From NCBI GenBank assembly GCA_002081555.1, contig MZNV01001160.1, positions 1 through 37,930 on the forward strand: a DNA stretch of 37,930 nucleotides. Direction: 5' to 3'. Position numbers and translations under genes: made by a program. Each line of letters begins with the position of its first letter. Within the stretch, counting starts at the first letter, position 1. Shown here piece after piece: positions 13,515 to 27,108 of this stretch. The DNA comes from Protostelium mycophagum (taxonomy: Eukaryota; Evosea; Variosea; Protosteliida; Protosteliaceae). Below the pieces are notes generated by a model. It ran no database searches. It was given only the letters and a program-made list of their open reading frames with translations, and had not been told where the DNA came from.

Positions 13515-15789
13515 ATGCTTGGGGTTTCTGTTAAGAGGTTTATCCAAAGACAACAGGTTCAGATTACACGTAATAGACCAAAAGGACCTTTAATACCTCG
13601 ACGGAATGATGTGTTCATCTTGGACAGATTGGCACCCACGAGTCCTCTATGTGAGTAGCAAGATCCTCGATGAATTCATTTGGTATGATACTGATGCAGT
13701 GATCAAAGTCCCGCTATTTCGATCATTTTCGAGCACACAACAATTGAGATCGAATGATACATCACAAGAAGAAATAGAGTTAAGACGAAAGATACAAGAA
13801 GATCTTCAAAAGATTTTAGATGGAAGGGACGATGAGGACAAACCTAAAGAGGTAACGCATTGGCTTATTTTTCGTAGAATGTTAGTGAAGGCATTAACGC
13901 GTCAGATTTCCGTTGAGGACATACCAATGGTGCAGCATGCACTCCACAATCAGTATATAGCTGATCTACAAGAGAAAAGATATCTTGAAATCAAGAGAAA
14001 AGAGAAAGAAGAGGCTGAAAGGAAAGCAGGAAACGAGGCCAATGGAGGGGTAAATTTTCGGATCCTCGACCATTATGTCGCTTATTTTACTACAGGCTAT
14101 TTTTGAGCCGCTACAAAATATACCTGCAAATAAATTTGAAGTATCAAAGGAAGAGATAGACAAGGTGATCTCAATTATTCATCCCAAGATATTTTTATAA
14201 CAGCAGATAATTGTAGCAATATTAACGAATCAAAACAGGCTTTAAACATCAAAAAATCATTGCCCAGTAAAAGACAGATCAAGAAAGACAGAGAAAGAGA
14301 TTTGTTTTTGGCGGCCAGAGACGCGCCGCATTTATTGCAACCAAGCGATGAAATTGTGCAGAAGTTGGATGAAATGTTAAGGTACTCAAAAGGTGGTGCC
14401 GGCAGGTGAGCTTTCTAGCAATTACTCTATTTTTGTTCTTTGGGAAAGAGAGTCTGGTGTACTGATCAAATTCTCCCTCGATGCTGAAGACAAGAATAGA
14501 TTTGGCGTGGCCCCATTGGGCTGGGGAGCCTTAGTCTTTTTTACGATTTACCTGATTATGGTTGGTGCTGTTGGGCTAGGGCCTCTGTTTGGGTGGGTTG
14601 CTGACAGAGACGAAGAAGATGAAGAGCACTTGCCTCCGGGGAGAAGAATTTTCAGCTTATGGCATGCGGTATTTTTCCACATATCTTCTTTAAAGTCGAG
14701 AGATTCATCAAAAATAACAACAACAGGTTGATAATGTCATCCCTATTGCTCCTCTTAAGGCTAAGACTCTGGTTATCGACCCCAATATCATCTGCAGACC
14801 CGTATGGAACGTAGGTTAATTCCTCTTTATATTGATGTGACAAGATGTCAGGATAAAGTGGGATGGCGTATCATTCTGAGGCCGGGGTTCGACTACTTTA
14901 GGGCCATGGTGACATTCAAATATTTATATTATCATCAACGCAATGCAACGGTGTTGCGGCAAAAAATATATAAAAATCAAAATTGAGGTTTATGACACCC
15001 TCAGGTCAGCCCTCACTACGAAGTTGTGCTATTTACTAATGGAGACTGGGGTGTACGTGATCATCGTGATGTAGATGAGAAACTGAAATGTTGCAGTCAT
15101 TTGACAGGTTGTACAGAGAGATTGATGCAGAAAGGGATTTCATACAATATCGTGTCTACAATGAGAATATGTACACAGCTGGCGGAAGATCTCTCAAGGC
15201 AAGTCTCACTGATATCTGTTCCACTCACCAATTTTACAGAACTTTCGTGGTATAAATCGACCTGCAGAGCACATGATTATTTTGGATGTTGATCCAGTAC
15301 AATGTGAGGGTGCGCCTCGAAACTGTATTGTTGTTCCTCCATGGGATGGCAAGAATGATCGTGTCCTTCTGGATCTCGCAGATCTACTCCAAGACGCCAG
15401 TGTTTCGGGTAATTACTTCACCACAGATGTATGAATCTAATGGAGAAAGGTAACTGCGAGGCCTTTGTATGCCACATGAAGGGGCTCCCTTGGAAGAGCG
15501 GAAATACTAAATTCGTGAGTCATCTGTTAATTCCACCAATAATCTCCAATTGGATCTAGAATGCCATGTGTGAAGCAAACTGTATTGCAAAAAGAATTGA
15601 TGAATGTAGATGTATGATCTTTCCCCTGCCATAGTAAACCGTCTGGGTAATTGGAAGGAGTGGGAGAAGACCAAGAACAAGATGCTCATAGAGGACATCG
15701 ATTTTCCAGCACCAAACAGCTTCCATGCACCCCCAGAACAAGCAGAAGATTCACAAGGAGAGGAGGGAATTATCAACCTCAAGGAATGA
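13515..15789 (+). CDS. TIM50: Tim50-like mitochondrial inner-membrane translocase subunit with degenerate FCP1-like domain
   Basis: Tim50 is the presequence receptor of the TIM23 complex. Twelve exons give about 548 residues. The N-terminus from ATG 13515 (MLGVSVKRFIQRQQ) is arginine-rich, and LFRSFSST follows, which resembles a mitochondrial cleavage region. A charged coiled coil (about 13750-14400) follows. Next are one membrane segment (GALVFFTIYLIMVGAVGLG, about 14530-14590) and an acidic linker. The FCP1-like domain has TLVIDPNII, DKVGWRIILRPGFDYF, HYEVVLFTNGDW and HMIILDVDP. The phosphatase signature DxDx(T/V) is not intact (DPN), as in yeast Tim50. One intron (15199-15239) uses a GC donor. 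An upstream in-frame ATG at 13455 exists but would overlap the divergent uL30m start. The C-terminal tail after about 15450 is unlike the family and its splicing is less certain. Confidence 0.75.
15199..15239 (+). other. GC-AG intron in the Tim50-like gene
   Basis: The intron begins AG|GCAAGT and ends TTTTACAG|AA. Removing it joins GGRSLK to NFRGINRP in frame, which restores the Tim50 domain. No GT donor gives the same reading frame nearby. GCAAGT after AG is the usual context of natural GC-AG introns. Confidence 0.85.
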
Positions 15790-15979
15790 TAAACCTGAGA
15801 AACTTTGTTTCATTTCCATTCAGAACGCTCGCGAAAATCAGAGTTTTTTTCTGGGCTTACAACTTTCTCCTTTTGGAACATAGAATACCAAGTCAATCAT
15901 TCAATATCTCAGTATTTGAGTGATGTTGAATCTCAGTTTTACTACCCATTTATCACAATCAAATCAAGTGTGTCTCAAT

Positions 15980-17475
15980 TTATTTTTTTGCTGTCTTAAT
16001 TGAGGTCTTAACAGCCTTCTTTGCAACTACTGCTTTTTCTGCCACCTCCTTCTTCACAGGGCTCTTCTGGATTTCTGTGCTTGCAGCCTTCTTTCCTGAT
16101 GCTGGTTGTTTGGTCACCAACTTTGTCTGTTTAGGCTTCTCCGGCTCCTCTGCTGACTTTTCTTGTTCCTTTTCCTCGGCCGCTGCTTCCAGTTTTCTCT
16201 TGGGTGCAGCTTTTTTCTTCCCTACAGAGTCCTCCCCTTTCTCTTCCTCTTTCTTTTCTGCCATCACTTCTTCAATCTTTCTCTTCTGTGCAGGCTTCTT
16301 CTGAGTGGGTTCTGCTGGGATTTCTTTGACCTTCTCTTGTGCTTTCGATTTGACCGGCTCTTTTCCCTTAATCGGATCTTGCACATGGTTCACCTTTTGC
16401 TTTTTCGTGGAGCTCTCCGGTACCGCCTCCTCAGCTTCTTCGTGAAGATCCTCAGAATTTTCATCTTCCAGTTGTAGGGTGGAGCTGGGGATACTGGTTG
16501 AAAGACGATGGGTGGGTTCGTGAAGATTTTTGTATATCGGGAGAGACATGGATTTTTCCGCCTTTATGTGGGCTGATTGTAGACCATCCCAGCCTCTTGG
16601 GATCAATTTGACCATCTCGTTAAGAGCCATGAAAATATTGTCAGACTTCTCTTCTTCAGTCTGGTCTGCCCTAGCAACAAGAAGGGATCTATAACAATCA
16701 GGGACATTACGCATAGAAGTTATTCAATTACATGGACGATCCGTGCGTGTACATGAAAAATGTCTTCTTTCTAGTTTCGTCGATTGCATTCTTTATTTGA
16801 TCGTCGTTCTTCAGCTTGAGAGGCATAGCCATTCTGTAATGGGTCAACTTGGCAGCTGGTGTTAACAATAATTTCACAAACTTTTTGCTTTTGTAGACTG
16901 ATCTGCCCAGGGCTTTGTTGGTGAGAAGAAGAATATTGGAATCGGCCAGGAATAAATCAAAGCTGTGAGCCAGTTTTCTTTTCGCATCAAAAGATGGATA
17001 TTTCTTGGTAAGATGAGATAATTGGATGATCTACAAGCTTATCACCATGATGTTTGATGGAATTTGTTAAGAGAATAAGGCACGTATTTAGTAAATCATC
17101 ATCACCTTTTGGATCTTGTCTCCCAGTAATTCTTTCAACTCTTTCTTCTTTCCTTCTTCATTTCCGATGATTAGGCATATCTCGGACTTTGTATGGATTG
17201 GGTGGGGGAGTGGTCTGATACCATCAGACTTCGAAGATAAATACTGATTGAGGATGATACTCACACAGCAATGGGCTTGTGCTTCTGCTGAGGTACTTTG
17301 TAAAGTTCCAAAATGAGGTATATGTTGTTGTCACTGAATATTGAGGTAACATTCGACTTTTCCAAGACCTCTTCCAAGGCTTGAGTTGCTTTTATAACCT
17401 AAATAGCTCAGGTCTTTTCTCCCACTGGATACTTACAACTGAGCGATCTAAGAAGTGATGAGTCTTCGATGTCAT
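15980..17475 (-). CDS. Ribosomal L1 domain-containing nucleolar protein (RSL1D1/Cic1-Utp30-like)
   Basis: About 435 residues in five exons, from ATG 17473-17475. The first exon starts MTSKTHHFLDRSV and joins VIKATQALEEVLEKS, matching the start of RSL1D1-type proteins. The L1 fold follows: NNIYLILELYKVP, SEICLIIGNEEGKK, DLFLADSNILLLTNKALGRS, then FVKLLLTPAAKL, and finally LIPRGWDGLQSAHIK with KSMSLPIY, the conserved end of L1 domains. The C-terminal 180 residues are lysine/glutamate/alanine-rich with repeated PKRK and KKPAQKRK clusters, typical of nucleolar factors. Family members act in large-subunit ribosome assembly. Divergent from RPN2 across a 309 bp promoter. Whether it is closer to RSL1D1, Cic1 or Utp30 cannot be decided here. 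Confidence 0.8.
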
Positions 17476-17784
17476 GTTGCAGCTGTGTTGCGATGTTCGA
17501 ATGTCCTTCCCGAATTTCTCCTTTTCTCAGATTTTTTGACAGGTGGATCTACAACTGCCTATTGGAGCTCGTGGCGGTTTACACTTTCCTCTCTTTAGAA
17601 TGGTTGATATGTGCTATATATCTTGGAAAATATATAAGAGTGCATGCACTGATGGAAAGAAATTAGGCCTCACGAAAAATTCGGTGACGTAAGATTTGAT
17701 CACGTGACTCAATTCGCCACGTCATTTGACGCGTGCTCAACTGGTTGAAAAGAAACAAAAGAACCATCGATTACATCACATAAC
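17476..17784. promoter_or_regulatory. Divergent promoter between the L1-domain gene and RPN2, with an ACGT motif cluster
   Basis: This 309 bp gap separates two divergent start codons. Within 40 bp it holds TGACGTAA (17685-17692, CREB/ATF or bZIP-like), CACGTG (17701-17706, an E-box or G-box core), CACGTCA (17718-17724) and GACGCGTG (17728-17735). The clustering is seen; the binding factors are inference. No ORF in the gap looks coding. Confidence 0.45.
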
Positions 17785-20700
17785 ATGACTCTGAGCTCTG
17801 TAGCAGGATGGATAAGTCAATTACAGGACGACCAGCCTGAAATACAGGAGTTGGCACTACGGCGCCTAAACAAGGTGGTCGATCAATACTGGCACGAGAT
17901 TTCTTCAGACATCACACTAATGTAAGCGAATGAATATTTTGTGTATAACAACTAACATAAATTTGTAGAGAAGAGTTGTATGAAAATGAAACTTTCAAAC
18001 ATAGAGAGTTGGCCGCCCTCGTTGCCTCAAAGGTAGAATCGAATATCTCACAACCTAAGCTAAGGTTATAAAGGTGTATTACCACCTAGATGAAAATCAG
18101 CAAGCTATGCAATACGCATTGGGCGCTGGCAAACTATTCGAGGTCAGTACCTCACTGAGACCTTCAAATTATATTCTTTGTGTTTATTGCTCCAGGTGTC
18201 ACAGAAAACAGAGTATGTCAACACTCTTGTTGCTCGTTTCATAGATGAATACATCCGTCTGCGCACATTACAAGTTGAGAGCAAAGATGGAGCTAATATT
18301 AAGATCGATCCTCGCTTGGAGGACATCGTCTTAGGTACCCCCCACTGATCATCATGATTCTTAATCTCCTTTAGGTATGTTTGACCGCTGCTACCAAGAG
18401 AAACAATACAAGCAGGCCTTGGGTGTGGCAGTGGAGATCAGAAGATTGGATCGTATTGAGGAGGCCATCACCAAGTCTGATAATGTCCTCGAGATGCTTT
18501 CTTGGGCTCAGAAGGTTGGCTCACAAGTCATTCTGAACAGAGAGTTCAGAACTAAGGTATAAGTCGCGTGACGTCATCATCTGGGAAGAACCATTAAACC
18601 GTGCAGGTGTACAGACTCCTTATACAGATATATGACAGACAGAGCCAGCCTGATCACTTGAGGATTTGCGAGATTCTCGCCTTTTTGGAGGATTCAAAGG
18701 CCATCAGTGACACTTTGGACAGACTCATTCGCTCTCAGAATAAGGTGTGTTGGTGAAAGATTATCTTTACTTATCATTGTAGGATGATTGGCTTCTCGCT
18801 TACCAAATTGGATTTGACCTTGTGGAGAATGCTGCACAACATATATTATTGCGTGTCCGTAACACATTAACGAATGACGTCGTGCCTTCCAACACTATTT
18901 CATCGGTATGTACCAATACAACTCCTATCCTCTAAATTGTTATAGGCACCGACGCAGACCCCAGTTGACTCTATGGATGTCGATTCTACAACTCCCCTTC
19001 TGACGACAGAGGCAGTCTCCACGAAAGAAGAAGACACAAACAACAACAATACACCAACAAACAGCTTGAGCGATAGGAAGCAGAAGTTGAGCACAATTTT
19101 GTCGGGAGAGAAAACAATTGCTCTATATATGGATTTCTTAGTCAGAAATAACCACACCGATCTCTTGATACTGAAGAACATCAAGCAGATGGTCGAATCA
19201 AGATCTTCTGTCTTGCACACTGCCACCATATTTGCCAACGCTTTCATGCATTGTGGAACCACAATAGACCAGTTTTTGAGAGAGAACTTGGAGTGGTTGT
19301 CCAGAGCGACCAACTGGGCCAAGTTCTCGGCTATTGCTGGGCTCGGTGTTATCCACAAGGGCCATATGAAGGAGGGTCTGTCACTACTCGGTCCCTACCT
19401 TCCACAACAAGGTTCTGCTGGTTCTGCCTACAGCGAAGGTGAGAAATCTTATCACGTTTAGAATTGACAATATGAAGGAGGATCTCTCTTTGCTCTTGGC
19501 ATCATTCATGCTAACCACGTTCCCGACGACGTATTACAAGGCGCATCCTCCACAGCTGCCGCAAGAAGTAACAGCAACAACATCGTACAATACATCATCA
19601 GAGCTCTGCGCAATGCCACCGGCAACGATATCGTGCAACATGGTGCCTGCTTAGGACTTGGTGTCGCCTCTATGGCCATGGAGAACGACGAAGTATATGA
19701 AGAGATTAAGACTGTCTTATATTTGGACTCTGCTGTGGCCGGCGAGGCCGCCGGTATCGCTATGGGACTTGTGCAATTAGGATCAGCCTCACAGAAAGCT
19801 GTGTCTGAGATGGTCGCTTACGCACACGAGACACAGCACGAGAAGATAATTAGAGGTCTGGCCATTGGATTAGCAATAACTATGTACGGAAGAGAAGAGG
19901 AGGCCGATACCTTGATTGAGCAATTGCTCCTGGACAAAGATCCCATACTGAGGTCAGATTTTTTTGCAATCATGTAGTTATATGATTAACGTGATTAGAT
20001 ATGGTGCTGTTTACACAATTGGATTGGCGTACGCTGGAACATCAAACAACGCAGCAATTAAGAGATTGTTACACGTTGCTGTTTCTGATGTCAGTGATGA
20101 CGTTAGACGTGCTGCCGTAACTTGTCTCGGATTTCTTTTGTTTAGAAACCCAGAACAGTGCCCTAAGGTCGTCTCACTTTTGGCCGAGAGTTACAACGCA
20201 CACGTTAGGTAAAGAAGAATCTGTTGATGATATCTGAATTGTTAAGATACGGAGCTTGTCTTGCCCTGGGGATCTCTTGCGCAGGAACGGCGCTAAAGGA
20301 GGCTATAGACATTTTAGAACCGCTTACTTCGGACGTGGTCGATTTTGTGAGGCAAGGAGCTCTGATTGCGTTGGCTATGATCCTTATACAAGTCAATAAG
20401 CAACAAGAACCCAAGGTAATCTCCCTCATTTATTTGAATTCCTATTAACTTTGAGAGGTGGATCACTTCAGAAAGATGCTCGATGAGAAGATCTCCGACA
20501 AGCATGAGGATACAATGTGCAAGTTTGGCGCCATCATGGCTGCTGGTATTATCGACGCCGGAGGTCGCAACATGACTATTGCTCTACAGACTCGATCTGG
20601 CGAGAAGAACATGAATGGAATCGTGGGACTTGCTCTGTTTACTCAATATTGGTACTGGTACCCCCTCACTTATTTTATTGGGCTTGCTTTCACTCCTACC

Positions 20701-21316
20701 GCATTCATTGGTCTTAACAAGGACTTGAGAATGCCTATCTATTCTTTCAAGAGTAACTCTAAGCCCTCTCTTTTCGCTTACCCACCTCCCACCACTCCTC
20801 CAACTACCGCTGCTCCTCAGAAGGTCAGACTGCGACCTTTCATCTTTGAGTCGATTTTGATTTTTGTAGGTGAAGCAGGCAGTATTGTCTGTGACAAAGT
20901 CATCAGCAAGGAAGAAGGATGCTATGGATGTGGACAAGTCAACTTCACCAGAACCCGAGAAGAAGGAAGAGGAAAAACCAGAAGAAAAGAAGGAGGAGAA
21001 GAAGAAGCGTGAGCCTGAACCTGACCATGAGGTACCTTTCTCCTCTCCATCTCATTCCTCACCGAAATAGGTGAAGCAAAACCCCTCTAGAGTCACTTTA
21101 ACTCAAGCTAAATACCTTTCTTTTGACCTGAACGAGCGCTACGAGTTGATTAGAAGAGAAGGGTCTGCCGGAATCACCTTGTTGAGAGATAACAAGCCTG
21201 ACCAACCCGAAGAATTTGTCACACCTGCTTCTGGAGCGACACAGGCAGCGAAAGTAGAGGAGGAACCAGAGCCAGAGCCACCTAAACCCTTTACTTACGA
21301 CCCAGCACAGAACTGA
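17785..21316 (+). CDS. RPN2: 26S proteasome regulatory subunit Rpn2 (PSMD1)
   Basis: Rpn2 is the largest non-ATPase subunit of the proteasome base and a scaffold for ubiquitin receptors. About 14 exons give roughly 990 residues, normal for the family. The N-terminal helical rod ([18 protein letters not shown] onwards) ends near 19350. Next come proteasome/cyclosome repeats recognisable by [70 protein letters not shown] and [16 protein letters not shown]. After [19 protein letters not shown] the C-terminal part holds a Lys/Glu-rich KEKE stretch (about 20930-21010) and [15 protein letters not shown], which correspond to the human PSMD1 tail. Start ATG 17785 ([10 protein letters not shown]) matches family N-termini. 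The introns are short and join in frame. Confidence 0.97.
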
Positions 21317-21525
21317 AAATAGATTCAATGGCAAATAACTGGTTTTCAAATATGCACTTGTGTCTTTTCGCACCTTCCTTTCTTCGACAGCATTTGATGT
21401 TTTTGGCTGGTTTCCTGGGACCAGTGGAATTGTTGGCAAGAAATGCGCTGAGGAAGCAAAATCAAAACGGAGTGTTCCCATCAGATATTCATAGATAAAT
21501 TATTGGTTGCAGAAGAGCGCTTTAT

Positions 21526-23775
<2,250 letters not shown>

Positions 23776-24124
23776 TTTTATGGCGATCAAGAAAAAATGA
23801 CGGTAATCAGATCAGAAAACTTTCCAATGTTCAGAAATCTGGACAACGTCAGAATTGTAGTGATGTTCGTTGTAGTTCCAAGTTTTGATGGTCGTGCGAT
23901 GAAAGAAGCAACCAACGGCGGAAAAATAGAAGTATAAAAGACGTTAGGACAAGATTCGTTGAAAGACGAGCTTCTTTGCACGGTTTTCGCAGTGGGTCAT
24001 CGGTAGTTGGCGTGTTGCTGTTCATTCCATGTTCAGCTCGAGCTTCATAGTTGTTGACAATCCTCAGCGAGAGGAGTTGCTTCAAATTGAGTCTACCTAG
24101 CCAGAAATTAGCAAGCAAAACACC
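23776..24124. other. Intergenic region between the lysyl-tRNA synthetase and small membrane protein genes
   Basis: 349 bp separating two divergent start codons. ORFs on either strand lack recognisable protein character. Both promoters are probably here. No RNA gene or repeat was seen. Confidence 0.5.
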
Positions 24125-24531
24125 ATGAGAGGCTCTTTGTTGGACACCATCAGGGAGATTAAGGAAATGACAGAGGATCAAGTAAGGGCACATGTTTTTT
24201 GAATTTTAAAGAAAAACTGTGAATTTTGATAGAATAATAAAAAGGAATTATATTAGAATCTATTGTGAGGTATAATGGTTTGTTGAGAGAAACAATGTTA
24301 TATTGTTGTTAAAAGAGGTGCAAGAGCACGTTTATTTGTGTAGTTGTGATTCACTTGGTTGTCTGTGTGTGGCAGGTTACAAGGTGGTTTGTTTTGTGGG
24401 CTTTGTCTTTGTGTATATATTATTTCAGTGTCCACCCTTTCTCACCAAATTTTGGTGCCCTCAGAGGGATCAAATTCATGCCCTTCTTGGAGGCCATAGC
24501 TCTACACAAGAGACTCAACCAAATGAAGTGA
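24125..24531 (+). CDS. Small single-span membrane protein, unrecognised
   Basis: Two exons (24125-24181 and 24376-24531) joined by a 194 nt intron give a 70-residue protein. The start sits in a good context (ACACCATG). The N-terminal 20 residues form a charged helix (MRGSLLDTIREIKEMTEDQ). A hydrophobic stretch (WFVLWALSLCIYYF) is long enough to cross one membrane, and a basic tail follows (LHKRLNQMK). Size and layout resemble accessory subunits of mitochondrial respiratory complexes, but I do not recognise a family. The intron is the longest that I assigned here, so a missed middle exon is possible. The gene is convergent with POLD2, with 67 bp between stop codons. Confidence 0.5.
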
Positions 24532-24598
24532 AATAAATGTGCACTATTTCACTGAGAGATGAGATGATCTCATTTTATTGTATCAAGTGAGTTGTGTA

Positions 24599-26480
24599 TT
24601 AAAAGATATAGGTGTGACTGCGAAGGTTTTGCAGTTGAATAACACAAGTGTCGGATCTATTGAGAAGTTTGGCACCATAATTACTGTCACGTGACCCCCC
24701 TTCTTTGCTGAGGACGATGAGTGTGGGGTTATAATGATGATCTGAATTACCTTGTACAGTTGCCGTTTCAAATTTCTTCTGATTCCCCACGAAATAAACA
24801 TTCGGAGCTTCTTTTATGACAAAGGGATCATTTGTTTGAAAGGGGTAACAAGCAAGTTGATCGGGGGCTGTTGGGGCAATGTGTGACCATTCAAGAGTGC
24901 TTTTCGCCACCTCCAAACCTTCTTCTATGTTGACGTATCTGTACATATTCAATGGTTAATCTCCGCAGTTTAGGAGCAAATGAAATGTATGACTAGCTTG
25001 AATAAAAAAGAGTGACCTCATAATATTGTCGATATTTTGTCCTGATGTGCCCAAAAAACTGATCCCATCAATCTCTGATTTGTAAGGATTTGTGGCTAGA
25101 TGTAGAGATTTGTTCGTTGTAGACAACGGAAATAGACAGCCATTCAGTGCTTGTTGAGGCATTGTGTAGTTCGATGGATCTTCACTTCCAGGCATTACAT
25201 CCACCTGATAGTGAGTGAGCTCGACATATATTGATGCGCTTATCTACCTCCATGGATGATGATAATTGTGTGAATAATGCGTCAAGCTCCTTCAGAGGTG
25301 CAACTATATGTCTTTGTTGTTTGATGCTCAATTTCTGTGGGTATCAATCACTATCATATCCCGTAGTCTGTGTGACAATAAGGTTATGCTTACTGATGTG
25401 TTACGTTGCAATGTGGCGTACTCGGCTGAATTCTCCCTTGAAGAGAGGGAATTTCCAGCCACAATCAACCTTGTGATATTTGAAGCCAATTTTTGTTCTT
25501 TCGCACCACCTAAATGTCCCGACAAAAAATCTACCGCCATCTGTACACAGTTATAATGATATTAAGATCTCCCAATGATGCTTTTTTGATTCTTTGTGGC
25601 AAAATCAAATTGTATTTCCGTTCAAATAAAATAACATAAAATTCTACTTGTAGAGCCATGGTATTTTGGTCGACACCTCCCACTGAGGTTCCAGACAAAA
25701 ATGCGATGTATTTGTCCTCAGATCTTGACTTGATAGGCTTCACCATCTGAACACCGGGAAATAATATTTCTTTGGCGTCAAACTGAAATGAATAAGATGG
25801 GCGTTATATTATAAGTTTAAGTATCAAATTATCATCTCACCTCGCCTCGAATTGCAATTCCTCTTACGGCCACCACGATGCCAGTTACAAGAGAATTGAT
25901 TCCTATCCTTCCAGCACCAACAATGGTCGCCCGACCCGTCTCATCCTCTAAGACAAGGGCGTCATCTGGTGAAACATAGTTCTCTATTGGGAGATTGTTA
26001 TTGACAGGTTTCTGTACAGGTCACAAAACTATGAGAGGTGATGGGTCACCTCTTTGAATTCGTCTAGAACTCTACGGATGAGTGGCATGTGCTTGTAAAG
26101 AGTCCCAATCAAAACACACTCCTGTTGTTCTTTAATCTGTAGGAGCTTCTCTAACACAGGTATCTTTTCCTCGCCTGTGCCGTGTCAAGGGGACAAAGTG
26201 ATGTGATCTCACCAGAATTCCACTTCTTCCTTGCTTCCTCCATGACCACAGGCCTCAGCTCCTAAACAAGTCATTTCAATATCTTCTGGAAAATTACCTT
26301 CAATCTGTAAGAATATATCTCTGCATATTGATTGTCAAAGGTTCTCTTTTCTATGATGAATTGATCTGAAATGGAAGTCTCGCCCAAAGAACGTTGGAAC
26401 TTTGTTTTAGTTGTCGTATCATCCTCTAATTCCTCAAAAGTTGGAAGAGATAGCTCTCCAAATTTCTTCTTTTCAGCCAT
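24599..26480 (-). CDS. POLD2: DNA polymerase delta subunit 2 (small/B subunit)
   Basis: The B subunit tethers the catalytic subunit and the other accessory subunits of the replicative polymerase delta. About 10 exons run from ATG 26478-26480 ([13 protein letters not shown]), giving roughly 450-480 residues. Recognisable blocks: [23 protein letters not shown] for the OB fold; [75 protein letters not shown], characteristic of the inactive phosphatase-like domain; [13 protein letters not shown]; and [15 protein letters not shown]. The end ([10 protein letters not shown]) matches the human C-terminus LVNLRSL. The start lies 83 bp from the divergent gene at 26564, with an E2F-like site between. 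Confidence 0.93.
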
Positions 26481-26501
26481 CGTGAGTCACTTTAAATGAT
26501 A

Positions 26502-26513
26502 TTTTGGCGGGAA
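26502..26513. promoter_or_regulatory. E2F-like site in the POLD2 bidirectional promoter
   Basis: TTTTGGCGGGAA lies 22-33 bp upstream of the POLD2 start and about 50 bp upstream of the divergent start at 26564. It matches the E2F/DP consensus TTTSSCGC in its TTTGGCGGGAA form. Replication genes are classical E2F targets, so the placement supports function. Binding is not shown. Confidence 0.6.
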
Positions 26514-26563
26514 GTGATTTCTCTACAACACATCGGAGACGAAATCACCCACTTTCAATCAAC

Positions 26564-27062
26564 ATGGGCAGACTTGGAGAGATAGAAGAAGATAAGACAG
26601 AAACAGAATTTCTACATAAAATGAAAGATCTTTTTGATGGTGCCATACAGAACATCAAAACAGAATCTGTGAGCTCATGATTTGTGATGTGAGTTCTAAC
26701 TCTTCAGCCAGATGATATTGTAACATTACACCGCTTTGTGGAGGGTCTAGACGTGACAAATCGGACCACACAAAAACTCTTTATGCGGATTGTTCAGGTT
26801 AATCCTCATATTTACTGAAAATCATCACCAATTTTTATAGGAGGTTCTGAACCCCGGGGTATCACGGGAAGTGGAGAGTGTATGGGATTTGGATGGAAGA
26901 GTTCGATTTTGGCAAAGATTGTTGGAAAGCACAAGTATGGAAGCTTCAGAGCAAATCACACCAGCATTCACAGCAGAATCACCCTCGATTGGAAGGAGGG
27001 CAAACAACACGAGAACATCTCGAGGAAATGCAAATATATCTGGAGCCAACCCAATGCGATGA
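26564..27062 (+). CDS. Unrecognised 138-residue protein divergent from POLD2
   Basis: Three exons (26564-26668, 26708-26797, 26841-27062) join in frame through two canonical introns of 39 and 43 nt. The protein starts MGRLGEIEEDKTETEFLHK. The first 90 residues look helical and acidic (KDLFDGAIQNIK, TLHRFVEGLDVTNRTTQKLF, VWDLDGRVRFWQRLLES). The last 45 are Ser/Thr/Asn/Arg-rich and probably disordered (SIGRRANNTRTSRG). No membrane segment or known catalytic motif is visible. The shared promoter carries an E2F-like site, which hints at S-phase expression and a role linked to replication or chromosomes; this is inference. It ends 47 bp before the convergent phytochelatin synthase stop. Confidence 0.7.
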
Positions 27063-27108
27063 AATGGCAATTGCAAACACTTTCTTTAGACCATCACCAG
27101 ATTTTCTC

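Noticed and set aside
13858-13883. A possible 26-nt intron in the Tim50-like gene.
   Set aside because: Removing it hits a stop at once; reading through keeps the frame open.
16077-16477. Plus-strand Phe/Leu/Ser-rich ORFs that look like membrane proteins.
   Set aside because: They are the antisense of the Lys/Glu-rich tail of the L1-domain protein.
24182-24375. A possible snoRNA in the 194-nt intron.
   Set aside because: No convincing C/D or H/ACA boxes could be found by eye.
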